64,000 bases of DNA from Apostichopus japonicus (lineage: Eukaryota > Echinodermata > Holothuroidea > Aspidochirotida > Stichopodidae): positions 7,729,001 through 7,793,000 of the forward strand of contig NC_092582.1 in the NCBI RefSeq assembly GCF_037975245.1, in the 5' to 3' direction. Made by a program: the position numbers and the translations under genes. The notes under the pieces were generated by a model, which was given only the letters and a program-made list of their open reading frames with translations, was not told the DNA's origin and made no database searches. The number at the start of each line of letters is the position of its first letter. The first letter of the stretch is position 1. Positions 1 through 12,769 of the stretch are shown in pieces.

Positions 1-403
1 ATGTTAAAAAGGTGGAAAAAAGCGACCCAACGCAAAATACTGCTTTAAGGGGAAATGCAAATACCCCTTGAGGAGAAATACAGTGTGGTAAAATTTCCTG
101 TAGGAAACTGTTTACTGGTTATGTGCAGTGTAAAATGGGGATGAGGGACGATGGGAATAAACCATTGTCACTCTGTCACTCTCAGGTACAGTATAGGTGC
201 TGTATATTACTGGAACATCAGCAAAGTTACTGCCTAATTGGGTATAAAGCGCCAAGATATATTATAAGCGCAGTATATTCACTTCAACTATAGGTCTGGA
301 ACTTATTTGTGTTCAGTTGCAAAGCTGTTCAATAAAGACATTGCATGAAATGATCAGACTGACCACTTAGACCACAATAAGGCAATGTATATCGGCCACC
401 CTC

Positions 404-545
404 AGGAAAATTATTTTTGGGCTTATTTCCAGGTATCATCACTGATTTTATTACTAGGACAGTTTTAAGAATATAAGTTAAAGTACAGATGATATGAAAA
501 TCAGGACGATTGAAGGAGATTTGACCTATCTTAGAAAAATGAAGT
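404..545 (+). repeat. Dispersed repeat, copy 1 (pair with 2553-2703)
   Basis: AAGTTAAAGTACAGATGATA through ATCAGGACGATTGAAGGAGA and TTTGACCTA is nearly identical at 476-545 and 2628-2703. Similarity weakens upstream to about 404 and 2553. Unknown family. Confidence 0.85.
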
Positions 546-2552
546 AGAAATGGTGAGATTTTGCCCGGATAGCCATTTCAAAGGAGCGGGACCACTGCTC
601 TAAACTTTCACCCCTTGCAGCTCAAAATCTTGACATTAAAGGTATGGGATTAACAAGTGCCATGATAGGCCAAGTCATCAGCTATGAGGAAATGGGTAGG
701 AATGCCATAAAGGGCATATCTTCTATGCTCTAGGGGCCCTCTAAGGAAGACAAGTTTAGTGTGTTAGTCAATGGAGAAGAATAAAATTTTGTGGTACGCT
801 TATGAGAAATGTGATTTCTCTCAGTTTAGCCCCAAAAAAGCAAATTATAGGCTAACATGGTCAGGCTACTGTAGCCGTTGATATTTCAGGTGAAATGTTT
901 CATGATTTCATGCTTGAGTGATTTTGAGGGGGGAAATTCTTATTTAGCTAAAAAAATGGATTTTCAGGGTTGAGATCATATATATAACTCACTTTTGGCT
1001 GAGCTTTTGTCTCACATAGCAACTTGCATTTTGTAATGTTTGACATTATTTTAAAGAATGGTGAAGATGATGCTACTCCAAGTCTCCAACATATTTCAGT
1101 AGGCTTAAATTCAAGATTGCATTACCATAGTTGAAGGACTATGGAAAGGAAGTTTCATGAAATTTACTTACCAATGGTAATTCAAAAGTAACACAGTTGA
1201 ACAACTATAGATGATGTTTGGGCAGTACAAATTAGCAAATTATACTTGGAATTTCATTGTTCCAGAGTTGATACAGTTCAGATTCAGCCCTGCCGTGTCA
1301 GTGTTGTTGTTGAAGAGCATGATTTCTGCCATAATTTACACCTGAAGGTAAGTAATGTTATAACAACGAACTAGAACGAAAGTAAGCCCGGGATAACACA
1401 GATCTCTGCTGTTTACTAGCAATTGGGATGCTATAGTCCCAGGTATAGCCAGCATAGTGCTCCTACCATGTGTCATTGTCAGTCTGGGTATCATTTTGAC
1501 TTCTCTGTATTAAAATACATTGTGTTGGGCTATACTTATGTGTAACTTACAGTAGTTGTCAAAAATGTATGGCAGAATCATCAATATAGGTCTATATAAT
1601 TGGCTGGTTTACAGTATTCATAGAACAAATTCTGACTTGTGAGTCCTTAATTGAGACACAAGTATATAAAAAATCTGCAAGGTACAGTACAACTACCTCA
1701 ATTTGCATGGTTCAGATGCATAAATATATACTGGCTTCTCCCAAATTGTGCCCTGACATGGGCATGGCCTGGCTTAATCCAGCTGTTAGTGTTAGTTGGT
1801 GATGTACTTTGCTTCTTCTCGGTAAACACCAACCCCCTTTTACTTATTTGCAGACCATGGGAAAGGTGTAGAATTGAACAAATATGCATTAAATGTAAAT
1901 GTAACAGGAAAATGTGGTATAGCAGTCCTTGACTAGTCAATTGTGAGGCTAGTTTTAACCTTATTTAACACAAGGCAGTGTTTAGAGGGCGCCCTCTATA
2001 ATGAAATCTCAATCAATAAACACCTAAAAACACCTACTTTACAATCTCAATTGCTTTCTGCCAGTTGTAAACTTTTATCCTGCAGTTCAGTTATCTCCTT
2101 GAAGAATTTATACTCTTTAAATCCCAAATAAGATCAAATTTATATTTAGTGTTTCTTTTGCTCTATGCCAGGTCTGGGACCCCCCTCTCCCAGCCCGATT
2201 ATCATCTCCTTAGAAAGGACTCGCAAAACCTGGAGACAGGTTTGTGCATAATAAAGGACTTTTGAAGTACAAAATAATCAACAGAAGGAATTTTTCCAGA
2301 GAATGTAAGAAACAGATGGATTGAAAGCACAGCAACGAGGCTAGAGAAGAAATCCATTTCAAGCTCAAATTTGACCCAACTGAGCTCTTAAAAAGTTGAT
2401 ATTGGGGATCAAACAGAAAAATAATTACAGATATTTTAATGCTTTGTAGTTTAGTTTACCTCAGGAGAAGAAGAAAAATTTCACGAGGCTTAAGGTAGCA
2501 TACTACAATTAGGTAATGTACATCCGCCAAAAAAATGCCTAAAATGAGCCAC

Positions 2553-2703
2553 CGAACTTGTTGTTTTTGGCTAATTTCCAGCTATCATTTTCGATTTTGT
2601 AAGTTAGGATGTTTATGAGTACTTACAAGTTAAAGTACAGATGATATGAAAATCAGGACGATTGAAGGAGATTTGACCTAGTTTAGAAAAATGAAGGAGA
2701 AAT
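2553..2703 (+). repeat. Dispersed repeat, copy 2 (pair with 404-545)
   Basis: Same strand as the first copy; only a few substitutions over the last 75 bp. No open frame is shared. Confidence 0.85.
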
Positions 2704-3216
2704 GTACTCTCTACCCACTACTTTTTCAAGTTATTAGTATTTTGACTTACTGTGTTGTGTGTTAGGGTGGCAGCTGTGCGAATATACTTCTTGAAATGTT
2801 TAAAAAGGTGTATAAATTGTGATAAGGATTCACCAGCTGTTCAGGCTGAATTTTACTAAGTGTTTAATACTGTGTCTCCAACTCAAACTTCATTGGCTTA
2901 AATGAAGATCACCCCTTGTACACAGTCATCTCTCTGAGCAAGTTATTGCCATAGTGGAAGTATGCAATTAAAACTTCATACAACGTACCTTTTTTCACAC
3001 ACACATTTTAATAGCTCAGTTACATTCAGGATTATTGGTTCTCTTGTTCATTTGTAATCTGCTATAGGTCAACTTCTTTTGCTGGTTTACTTTTGAGATC
3101 AAACATATTCTATTGTTTGATTTTTAGTACTTATGCTTTATCTTCTCCTAATGTTACCATCCTTTAGTGTAATTGCCAGCTAAAATTGCCCATATTCGCT
3201 GGTTATTACATTTCTC

Positions 3217-3630
3217 TCATTCTGGACCATATGGATTTATCTCATCCTCTCTTGGGATACTAAGCTTGCACTCAACTTTTACAGCTAGAACTCCAGGTTT
3301 CAACACTTCCAGGAAACATACCTTCATTGCGGCTCTGATGACCTTGGATGACTTTGACCTAGTTTCTAATATTTTAATAAAATCTGATAGATTAGTGGAT
3401 GGGATGGGCTTTTTACAGTACTTACTTGGTTTGGTAGAGTCCATTGTAATTGCTTGATCACATAGTCATACAGGGCTCCTCCTTTCTTCCAATTGATTAT
3501 CAATGCAAACAGGTCTACATAGCTTTGCTTCTCCTTTGCTATGATAACTTTCATCTTGGTCTTTTGACAATTTTGGCATTTTCCACTTCCATGGTTCACC
3601 AACAGTTCCAAAGATGGCCCACCACTTGAC
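3217..3630 (-). pseudogene. Unassigned - strand coding-like fragment
   Basis: Two overlapping - strand frames look coding. One runs SGKCQNCQKTKMKVIIAKEK to YDYVIKQLQWTLPNQ and ends at a GTAAGT. The other runs MDSTKPSKYCKKPIP to FIKILETRSKSSKVIRAAMK and ends at a GTATGT. The change of frame around 3440 suggests a broken gene or transposon-encoded protein. I recognise no family. Confidence 0.25.
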
Positions 3631-6600
3631 TATTCAGTTGCATCCATGCTATTAAAAAAAGATTTGCAAAGCCAGAAAGTCAATTGATTTGGTGATTTCT
3701 TGCCAATATGATAAGCAACTGTGGATACTATATTCATCTACATTTAGTATTGCTGATCAGAATGTGTAATTTAGTAAAATGGGCTTGCAGCAATGATTGA
3801 TGTACATTCAAATACAAAGAAAGCTGGAGTTCAAACAAATTCCCACTTCTTCAGTGATGAGAGTGAGACTTATAAAGGTTCTCACCTATAACTAACCTCT
3901 AATTGACTTCAAGTGACCCTTGACTCTATGGAAAACAATGGGATCATCTATTCAGCATACTATAGATTCCCCTAAGTTACATTCATACCTTCAGGTATTG
4001 TACTATAGAGGTTTTCCAACCATGATCTGTTGACCTAAACTGACATCATTACTAGCATTAAACACGACTGCGATTATCTTCTTACTAATTGCTACCAAAC
4101 AGTTTGAAGCTAACTTTTCACTCATGGAATGTCATGTTTACAGACTTTGACCTAAGTTGACCCAATTTAACTTTGACCTTGATGTAAAATAAAAGAGACC
4201 ATCAAACATGATATATCTTTGAAAACTAACTTCAAAACAATTTAGTTACAACTATTAAATAATACAAGTGATATGACTAAACTTCCAAATTAAATTAACA
4301 TTACTGTAATTGTGAACAAACTACAATGTACTCACAGTCTTACATGTAATACCTGTGCAACACGATTCAGTCTCCCAATTAACTGTAAAAAAACAAGAAT
4401 AATCACTGCACTGCACTACACATGTTGTACACACACATCAAACATAAATTTACTAACTGCAGATTATCCCAGGGCTACTTTAATCTATCCTTTTAACAAT
4501 TTGCTTAAAATACAGACTACTCACTACCAATAAACATGGCTGACTGTTACATAACTATGGAAAATGTGGCGCAAAACGAAATCAATTTTACAATTCATGC
4601 TGTTTTGGCATCTTTAATGACGCGAACCCATGAACCCATTCCCATTAGTTATTTTCCAAATCACACATAAATTTTGCCATTTATATGAAGGGATATTGAA
4701 TTAATACAAACTCACCTTTCATAATTCTTCATTTCTCGACTGTACTCCTCATCGGGCCTTGCACTACCCTCAATTAAACGATGGCTAAGCCCTGTACGTA
4801 CTGCAGTATAATACCTCCTGCTTTATGGCTGTGGCGAACGTTGACACAAGTGTAGCCATTGCCTATGAGACTGTGTACACAGGTTCTACGGTATGACAAC
4901 AACCCCTATTGCGGGATGTCGGAGTAACTGCATTCCGCGATTATGGCAATGTTTTAAAACTGCTGGTAATTTGGTGGTATTTGTGTTGGATACTGTACCA
5001 TATCTTCAAACTACACCAGGTAAAGTTACATAGGAATTAACAAATAACTTGATGCATGGCAAAGTCCAGGATGGTTAGATATTAAACGGCTGTTCCTGCT
5101 GCTTGAAGTAGTGGAACTGAGCTGCCTCCACCAAGCATATATGCTACTGGGTGCATGTCAGTTAGATGACAACAATTGAAAGTGGAAGCTTGATGTGACA
5201 TCAGTTCTAATTTGCATATATATGGGGGTCTAAAGTTCAACACAAATACACTACACTTCCTACTGCCATCAGTCTTGCTTATAAATGCAACACTGATATA
5301 ATCATGACCCTCTGACTCACCCCTGATCCAGGGATTCACAACACAGTCACGCTGATAACTGACATCTTAGGTAAAGCATGGAGCTATAAAGCTCCATGGG
5401 TAAAGTGAGGCATATGGGATTCAAATGATCCACATTTAACTCTCCATGTTTAGGGTACAATCATTCCATTGATAGGTGCATAACTTGGGCCTACAGGCAA
5501 ATGAAACGTACACCCGTCTGTAATTAATTGTTTGTTCTGCTTATATAGCTGTGAAGCATATTCTAGTTTGTTATTGTTATTATGATATCACCCATGGCTC
5601 GCGCATTGTTGGATTGCGCTGTGGTGCGGCGGGATTAAAATCACTCGCTATTAGAAGTGTATGTTCTGTACATTTTGAGTTGATCAGTACTTTGAGTAAA
5701 TTAGATGTTATCAGTGAAAGCTAAGGCCCGGCTTTCCGTTCCCGAACTACCTACAATAAGCCTTACATAGTCACTAAATCAATTCAGAATTCTTGGCATA
5801 GTATGGGAAAATTTGAGTTTATCAGTACCTTGAGTAAATTAGCGCGTACAAAATGATAGTAGAGCACATAGGAGACAAATGGTTCGAACGTAGACAAATA
5901 TATATCTTTTCAAAATCCCTTCATATATCTAATTTTGCATCCCTCAAGAAATGTAAAGATGCATCAAAACATGGAAGTAATTCGTTATTTGATGAAGACA
6001 ACCAAAGAAAACATTACCCTTTCAATTATGCAATTATTGCACTGTACCATGCTATTCAAGTAAAGGTATGTGATTGAATCAACACATCTGTTCATTGCAA
6101 TGTGTTTGTCATATATGGTAATACAGTTCCATTAATGCTGGCCTATTTCACACTTTTTTGGCAGAATTCGGATTTGCAAAAGTTTGATGAATATTCTGCA
6201 AGGTCAACCTTTCTTGATTTATCCCGCACTTTTCACTGAAAATGATTCTAATTAGGTGATTGACCCACGGAACCAGCACGCTACATTGTCACACAACAGA
6301 TCAAAAGAGAAACCATATCCTTCGAACGTAATCCTATCCCTAACCCTATGCTCAAGAAATGGGCGATCACAACACACTGGGCCTATACCTATTAGATAAC
6401 GTTAGACCCAGCTGGTTCTGCGAAAAAAATATGCACTAAGAGACTATTGTTGCTAATATGATACAACATCCTTTTTGTCATTATTTTTTGCGCGTGCAAC
6501 ATAATATAAACATGACCCACACGTACATTGACTCATTCCTGTTAAAATGGCTCACCCCACGGTCACACTGATGTCTGACATTTTTATTTCCAAAGACCGA

Positions 6601-7516
6601 TGGCATATGAAAACTTTGTCCTGAGTTCAGGGGAAAATAATTCGATCGACAAATGCATTACAGAAGTCACATTAAGTCCACATGGTTTGTCTGACCAATA
6701 TCCAGTAAGAACTGAGAACATCGGCGATTGTGTCACAGAGCGATTAAAGAAATCAAACGTAACATCTGTGGTTTTGATTTTTAGTTTGTTTTAGTAAATA
6801 ATCTTCGAGTAATCGTTTAAATTTAAACTTACGGGCCCATTGTCACTATCGCCAAATTCAATTACCAGCGATCCATCAACAACGAACATTTCGTCGTCGC
6901 TACAACACTAAGACCAGAGTTGTTGTATACAGCTGTATGATATAAATAATGTATGATGTACGGTACCTTTCCTCCAATCCTGTACACGAAAAGTAAAAGT
7001 GCATATTGCGCATGTGCACAAAGATTCAAGTGCATACTGCGCATGTGCACAAGATACATGTTTTGACTGTTGAAAATAGGTCAGCCGAAAATGGTATATG
7101 GGGGTTTTCTGTTTCAGGGCAGGTAAAATCAATCGATCCGACTATTGGAGATGTTTAGCATGTTATTATGTACTGCATGTCAAGAGATAATGAAAATATA
7201 TATATAAAAATCAAGAAATATCACCAAAAAACCGCGTTTCCCCCTACCGTTCATTTTTTTTCATAGCTGATATTTTTCTTGTTTTATAACAAAGCAAAAA
7301 AGTACCTGTTAGGGACTTTGAAAATCTTTCAAATTTCATGAATATGCAGTTCATCGACTCCTCTTCACAACCTGATACTTTTTTAGAGTGTCGGATCACG
7401 TTATATTGGTAAAACTGACGTTCAAAACGTTAGGGGGAAATGTTTTTTTCCCCTTAACGGCACTTTCTCCCTACCGTACATTTTTTGGCCACATATTTCT
7501 CCTTATTCCGCAATTA

Positions 7517-7518
<2 letters not shown>

Positions 7519-7588
<70 letters not shown>
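7519..7588. repeat. (TA)n microsatellite
   Basis: About 70 bp of nearly pure TA with one TG variant. Confidence 0.98.
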
Positions 7589-7589
<1 letters not shown>

Positions 7590-7737
7590 CAATTGGAATG
7601 ACAAGAACAGTTATGGGGGCATCCTCCTATATAGAGTCTGCATCAATCAACACGAGTGTTCTCCCTCAGGAAAAGTGCTAAAAAGCATCAGTAGGACCTC
7701 CTTTGTGATATGTTATGTAACAAAATCTGCGCTTCCA

Positions 7738-7905
7738 TGGGCAGCGTGCGAAATTTTGTTTACTACCGAGTTCAGGGGTTTTGTATACAAGTGACGAAAA
7801 ACTTCAGGCTCTCACGTATCGTAAAATCTTCATGGTCAGGATACGGAAACTTGAAAGTGCCTTGAATGACCAACTTGTCAGCTATCCAGTGATTGGTAAG
7901 GTTTA
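7738..7905 (-). repeat. Dispersed repeat, inverted partner of 38375-38525
   Basis: Its reverse complement shares ACTGGATAG, TTTCCGTATC, GAGAGCCTGAAGTTTT and TCACTTGTA in order with the copy in centriolin intron 12. Unknown family. Confidence 0.65.
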
Positions 7906-8828
7906 GCTATAGTGCGAAATTCTAGAATGACTTAGAAGACCACAGTATACTTTGACGATTTAGTGTGTAAGTAAATTGGGGCAATTTTACAATTTTTTTA
8001 AATTGGGGCAAGTATACATATGCTATCGAATATAGGTTTCTCCCAACGACACGTCCTTTCCGGCTACACTCGGGAGGCACTATAGTACTATCACGTCAAA
8101 ATCCTTTTTTTAGATACTACGGTAAGATAATCCTCGTTATTCAACCGTCGGTTATTACCCGCCAATTTTGTTGCGATCATTCAATCATAACAACAACCAT
8201 AACAACTTTGACAACTATTTTGGGCATTGAAGGAGGCTACTATTTCAATGAAAGTACATTGGTATCCGTATCCGTCATGCGTGGGTTGAATAACCGAAAC
8301 TGTCAGTGACCATGCACATTGTAGGCCTATATCCACCTATATATATGCCTGAACACTTTCGTTTCTTAGCAATCGTCCCTATTCGTGTTTCCCCCTTTGC
8401 CCCTTTGCCTGGATAAACAAACTTACCGGTTTCTCAGAATCCGATGGCAAACGAACTATCGGTTTTCTGATTGGTAACTTTATTCTCTAGAAATTTCTTT
8501 TCATGTTCAGACTTCACGATATATACTGCATGCATGATGCCTCGTTTTGTTTTGGTGTGACACACCATCACCGGTAAGACAAACGTATTCAACATTGCTA
8601 CACGACAACTTCTCTATAGATACTGTTCCGCAAATTTCTTAACTTGAATAAAAAGGAACTGATGTGCCATAATGATGTCATTCACTCTGTTGTTGCCAGA
8701 CATGCATCTTCGCCCTCATCTTCTTTACATTACACTGTATATCTGTTTGTATCTCTACCAGTGGCGTAACCAGGATATTTTTCAGTGGGGACGCTGGGGG
8801 GGTGACCATTTCCTGGGAGGGCGTCTTG

Positions 8829-8935
8829 TTACTATCTAAGCGGAGCGCCACCAAGGGTTGGCGCGCAGCGTACCGACATTTTTAGCTAAAAAGGCCTCGT
8901 AGATCGTCGGAAATGACACTTCCCAGGCCTTGTAA
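8829..8935 (+). repeat. Shared hAT subterminal motif, copy 1
   Basis: CTATCTAAGCGGAGCGCCAC, then GGTTGGCGCGCAGCGTACC, then GAAATGACACTTCCCAGGCC. GAGCGCCA and TGGCGCG can pair as a hairpin. The same order is found at 9009, 14237 and 24738. Confidence 0.85.
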
Positions 8936-9008
8936 GCAGGGGCGTCAATCCGATTTGTAACGTGGGGGGGGGGGGGACGTAATCGATTTGAGTATTCCGG
9001 CCGCAAGT

Positions 9009-9115
9009 ACTATCTAAGCGGAGCGCCACCATAGGTTGGCGCGCGGCGTATCAAGAAAATTTCAGATTTCAATACCTGCCAGATCGCTGGAGATGGCACT
9101 TGCCAGGCTGGATAG
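9009..9115 (+). repeat. Shared hAT subterminal motif, copy 2
   Basis: CTATCTAAGCGGAGCGCCAC, then TAGGTTGGCGCGCGGCG, then GAGATGGCACTTGCCAGGC, inside the inner element. It is about 90% like copy 1 in the hairpin core. Confidence 0.85.
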
Positions 9116-10737
9116 CAGCCATCAAGTTGCGTGATTTCGGGAGAAAATTACAAAAGTTCATGAGGCCTTAATTCTTGGTGGATTATTTCTGTTATTAGTG
9201 ATTCAAATTTACATGAACATAGAACCCAGTGCAAGTTGACAAATGATGCGGCGAACTGGAAACCCCACCCCCATTTTGCCATTTTGTTTTAGGATAGAAT
9301 ACCCCTCATTTGTTCGAAACCATGACAACTAACAATCTGTGAATTAATTTACTTCGAAATGGGCACATTATATTGCACCAAGTCGGTCAAGGAATGACCC
9401 CAGGGCTTCAGATATAGGCCTATATAGGAACGATGTTCCAAAATGTCCCCGGACATACTATAGGCGAAGGAAGCTATCCGCCGCGACTGCATGTGAGTTC
9501 CTCGACTTTCTGTCCTGGGAGTCATACCACAAAATGGTTCATTTCCTCATACGCCATTATTAATAATTTAAATAAGTAACTTATTAGGCATAGTCCAGAT
9601 CCGAGTTCGTATAGTGAGCTTAGCGCAAATTTGGCTAAAAGTCGTCATACACCAGCATGTTAAACCACCAATGACCAATGACCACCAATGACCAATGGGA
9701 CTGTGTCAGTTTAAATGTTTTGCTAGGTCTACGAGAATACATTTCTATGAAATTTGAAACAAGGATGGCAAGACAAACCATTTTAATTATATTTGCAGGA
9801 CCTCACACATGCGTATGGATTGTCAGACTTAGAATAGGTCCCATGTGAGTGGTGGCTAAAGTGATGAAGGCATTAACATAATGCTAGGTGGATCTGTATC
9901 TGATAATCGGGTGAGTTCTGGTCGAAGCATATACTACGTAACCACCGTGTACCCAGTGTTCTCACCGTGGGGTAAACTCCGGTATCACTCAACAACTAGG
10001 TAACATGGGATCCGCTGCCACGGAATAAGCTCCGTATTTCATTTCCCAAATATTAGGGAACGGGCACCGTCTTTGAAACACCATCTACAACTAAACAACA
10101 AATATGGCTCTAGCTATGAAATGCCATGACTGCTTGAACTAGTTGTAGGCTTCCGGTCGCACCGTTATCCGCACACAGCTTGTGGTTTCAATCTCAAGTT
10201 TCGCTCGTCGCGACAAACAGACAAAGTTGCAGTTCATACCCGATGTGAAAAATCTCGGCCACTTTTCATAGAATTCAACTTCTAGTATTCGATGATATGA
10301 ATCCTGAGATGTGTAAGCCCTAACCAAATAGAGCCACGACACTAAAATGTGTGCGGGGGCGAATTTTTTTTCCCCAAACAGGTTCTCAATTGTGTATAAA
10401 TAGTCGCTCATGATTGGTCGGAAAAGTTACGTCATAACAAAAAAAAACCTCACTTCGAGGTTATCAAAATGTCTGCATCCATTCGTTGCAACGAAGATAT
10501 ACCCGTTCAAAATTACCCGCAGCTTTTCGTTAATATATGTAGATGTGTTTGGAATTGGTTTAGACATAATGAGCACACTAGTATTGTATGATCTACTTTG
10601 ATCGAAGATTTCTGTGAAGGCATTTATCGATAACATCGCACAGTGAAAGTTTCGTACAGGGGTACATAACACATTCGATATAGGCCTATGTGTATTATAA
10701 CTGTGTACACAGTGCAGTGACGGAAATACATCATACT

Positions 10738-10915
10738 GCGCTTCTCGGCCTTTTGGCTAAGATCATGTGTAGTATCTGTTCTTTTCAGGGAATGGTGATA
10801 CACACCTGACGATGATCACACAGTCACAGTCCCGATGCAAGGGGACTGGGGTTAGAAGCGGATCAGCCGTTCAGTAGTTTGGTTTTCGTGCCCAGGTTCT
10901 TTCCTGGGCGACTTT
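10738..10915 (+). ncRNA. U2 snRNA-headed RNA-like locus (chimera or snRNA-derived SINE)
   Basis: Seen: from about 10739 to 10788 it reads CGCTTCTCGGCCTTTTGGCT, AAGATCATGTGTAGTATCTG, TTCTTTTCAG. This is the U2 5' domain with its branch-site pairing segment (GUAGUA), one base (T for A) different from the usual CAAGTG. The remainder is not U2: a hairpin CAGTCCC-GATGCAAG-GGGACTG, a weak Sm-like AGTTTGG, and a perfect terminal hairpin GCCCAGG-TTCTTT-CCTGGGC, then GACTTTTTC. Length (about 178 nt) is close to U2. Known: U2-headed SINEs and snRNA chimeras exist in other animals. Inference: such a chimera, or a highly divergent U2-like RNA. It lies inside a transposon, which weakens the case for a housekeeping gene. 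Confidence 0.6.
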
Positions 10916-10921
10916 TTCTTA

Positions 10922-11360
10922 AAAAGTATCATATTGTAGCATGGTGGGCTCATAATTGACGCACTTAAGGATTTGATCAACGATTTCTATCAAGGAAAAA
11001 TCAAAATCACTCAACTGTATGTGTTTTTCATATGTGTGGTTCCTCAGAAATGTAATGATCTCAATATATTTATTGTTCTGTGCATATGCAACGTACAATT
11101 GAGCAGAACTTGACCACAAAATGTCTGCCGTGTCAAGTTCTTTCATACCCCTAAATTGACACATTCGTCGATAAGCTAACTGTAGTGAAGGCTTTAGTAT
11201 ACATCCATTGACTTTAGATGCTGTTTGCTATACTTTGAGCCTCTAAGCTTAGACAGATCAGGTCCCAGAGAGTAGTGTTGTCCATGATATTGAGGAAATG
11301 TTGGTTATCTTTAGGGTGCAAGATTTCCAAATGCCCAAAAACTGAACGTACAAAACCGGG
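10922..11360 (-). repeat. Dispersed repeat with ORF-like segment, copy 1
   Basis: The reverse complement matches 27898-28310 over about 420 bp. On the - strand 10919-11164 is open and starts MCQFRGMKELDTADILW, with IEIITFLRNHTYEKHIQ further on. Copy 2 keeps the first half (MCQFQGMKELDMTDILWS, FEIITFLRN). Function unknown. Confidence 0.75.
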
Positions 11361-12769
11361 GGGAAGGGTGTTAAAAGCTTAAAAATTCCACAATTTGGTC
11401 ATCAAATAGCTGAAATGGATTCAAACTCATGAAATATGTAATTCTGCTTGACTGCAAAAGTTTAGGTGGCCTGCTCTATCGTTGCTAGTAATAATTGAAG
11501 GTGCGTCAATTACGGGGGTGCGTCAATTATGAAGCCTTGACTATACACTAAACTGTTTTGCGTATATTCATTCAAGGCTGAACTCGCGTCGTGAAGTTGA
11601 TTTTGGTGTAGGCCTACCCATTCCACGAAACGAATTCCGATTTCAATAGAACGGCTGACGAATCTTGGATGGCGTAAACACGAAACCGATAGAATGTAGC
11701 GTACCGGTATGTATCATAAGTAAGGTCAACATGTTGTCCAAGCATTAAAAGGACAAGTTAGGGCGTTTGCAGGGAAACGGCGTAACAAGACTTTATTAAG
11801 TGTCAGTGTGTAACTCAGTGTATGTCTTCGAACTATCAAGCGTTTGATGCTGACGTCACGAGCAATCTGATTGGCTGAAAACTCCGTAATTGAGAACCTG
11901 TTTGGGAAAAAAATTCGCGTGCGGGGGTGGGGGGCATTTGATAGTGTGTCCCCACCCATCGAAATGTGGGGGGACGTGTCCCCCTGACCCCCCAGGATTG
12001 ACGCCCATGCTTGTAAGCTGCTCTAAAGTTTTCTCACCATCCTTTATTTTGAGATCCCATGTCTTGATAAGGTCATCAAATAGTTTAGTGAAATAGAAAG
12101 AAAAAAAACAGTCTGGTAAGTTACTTTGAAATATCATGACATATCTTTTGTGAGTTTGACACCGGCATTGACATTTTTCGACAAATCTGCAAATTGCGCG
12201 TGGAAAATAAGGAAAGATTGACTGGGCTTCCAGCCAAGTAACATACTGAATGACCGAACTATATGTCAAACTGACATCAAAGATAGACTCAATGATAGAC
12301 TGATTCTCAGCGATAGTATTGTCTCCTTTCTTGAAAATTTGTATTTTTAGCGGTTTTAAGAGCATCAGGGTACGTCCCAGAAGTGAAAACCCGGCCTATG
12401 CGCTATGTCACGTCCAGTTTTTCAGCAACTATAGCCTACTGCCGGTCCGCGGTCGAAGGGTCGATCATGAGTGGTCATTATGGAGATTCGAGACCATTCA
12501 GACCAATGATATATTTTCGCACATGTAATTTTTTTCGACACCCAAAATCCCAGTGGGAGGGCGACTGGGAGCAACAAGCTTTCATGGGGGGCTGTCGCCC
12601 CCCCCCCCCATGCCCTTCTTGGCTACGCCACTGATCTCTACATATGCTTTGTGTAGGCCCACTATAGGTTATTGAGACAGTTTATACTGACAATTCGATA
12701 TTAGGGGTATTTTCTGTTTCATTTCGACTATGATGTCCTGCTTCCGCTTATCGGCTACCAGGGCTGGAC

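Larger units (their letters stand above)
1..7510. other. Gene-poor stretch, no confident gene
   Basis: AT-rich sequence with no exon chain I can support. It holds a dispersed repeat pair (about 404-545 and 2553-2703) and an unassigned - strand coding-like fragment at 3217-3630. Open frames of 60-95 codons elsewhere here show no conserved motif and no consistent splice sites. Confidence 0.6.
8937..12009. mobile_element. hAT-type element (inner), 3.07 kb, nested
   Basis: Left end CAGGGGCGTCAATCC, right end inverted CATGGGCGTCAATCC (14 of 15). It is flanked by a perfect 8-bp duplication CTTGTAAG (8929-8936 and 12010-12017). It carries no visible transposase. Cargo includes a U2-headed RNA-like locus (10738-10915), a dispersed repeat (10922-11360) and a pair of inverted 30-bp blocks (10360-10391 and 11888-11917). 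Subterminal sequence shares the CTATCTAAGCGGAGCGCCACC motif with its host element, so the two are related. Confidence 0.9.
8759..12633. mobile_element. hAT-type element (outer), split by a nested insertion
   Basis: Left end CAGTGGCGTAACCAGG, right end inverted CAGTGGCGTAGCCAAG (14 of 16 identical). The flanks are a perfect 8-bp duplication ATCTCTAC (8751-8758 and 12634-12641), the hAT hallmark. Without the nested element it is about 795 bp. Ends are G/C-homopolymer rich. Its right half contains a 100-codon - strand open stretch (12018-12365, e.g. FDVSLTYSSVIQYVTWLEAQ) that I do not recognise as transposase. Confidence 0.9.

Noticed and set aside
7388-7681. 97-codon + frame
   Set aside because: Its centre is the (TA)n microsatellite (IYIYIY); no flanking coding signal.
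11856-12365. 169-codon - frame as possible hAT transposase
   Set aside because: It crosses the junction of the inner and outer elements and has no recognisable transposase, zinc-finger or hAT dimerisation motif.
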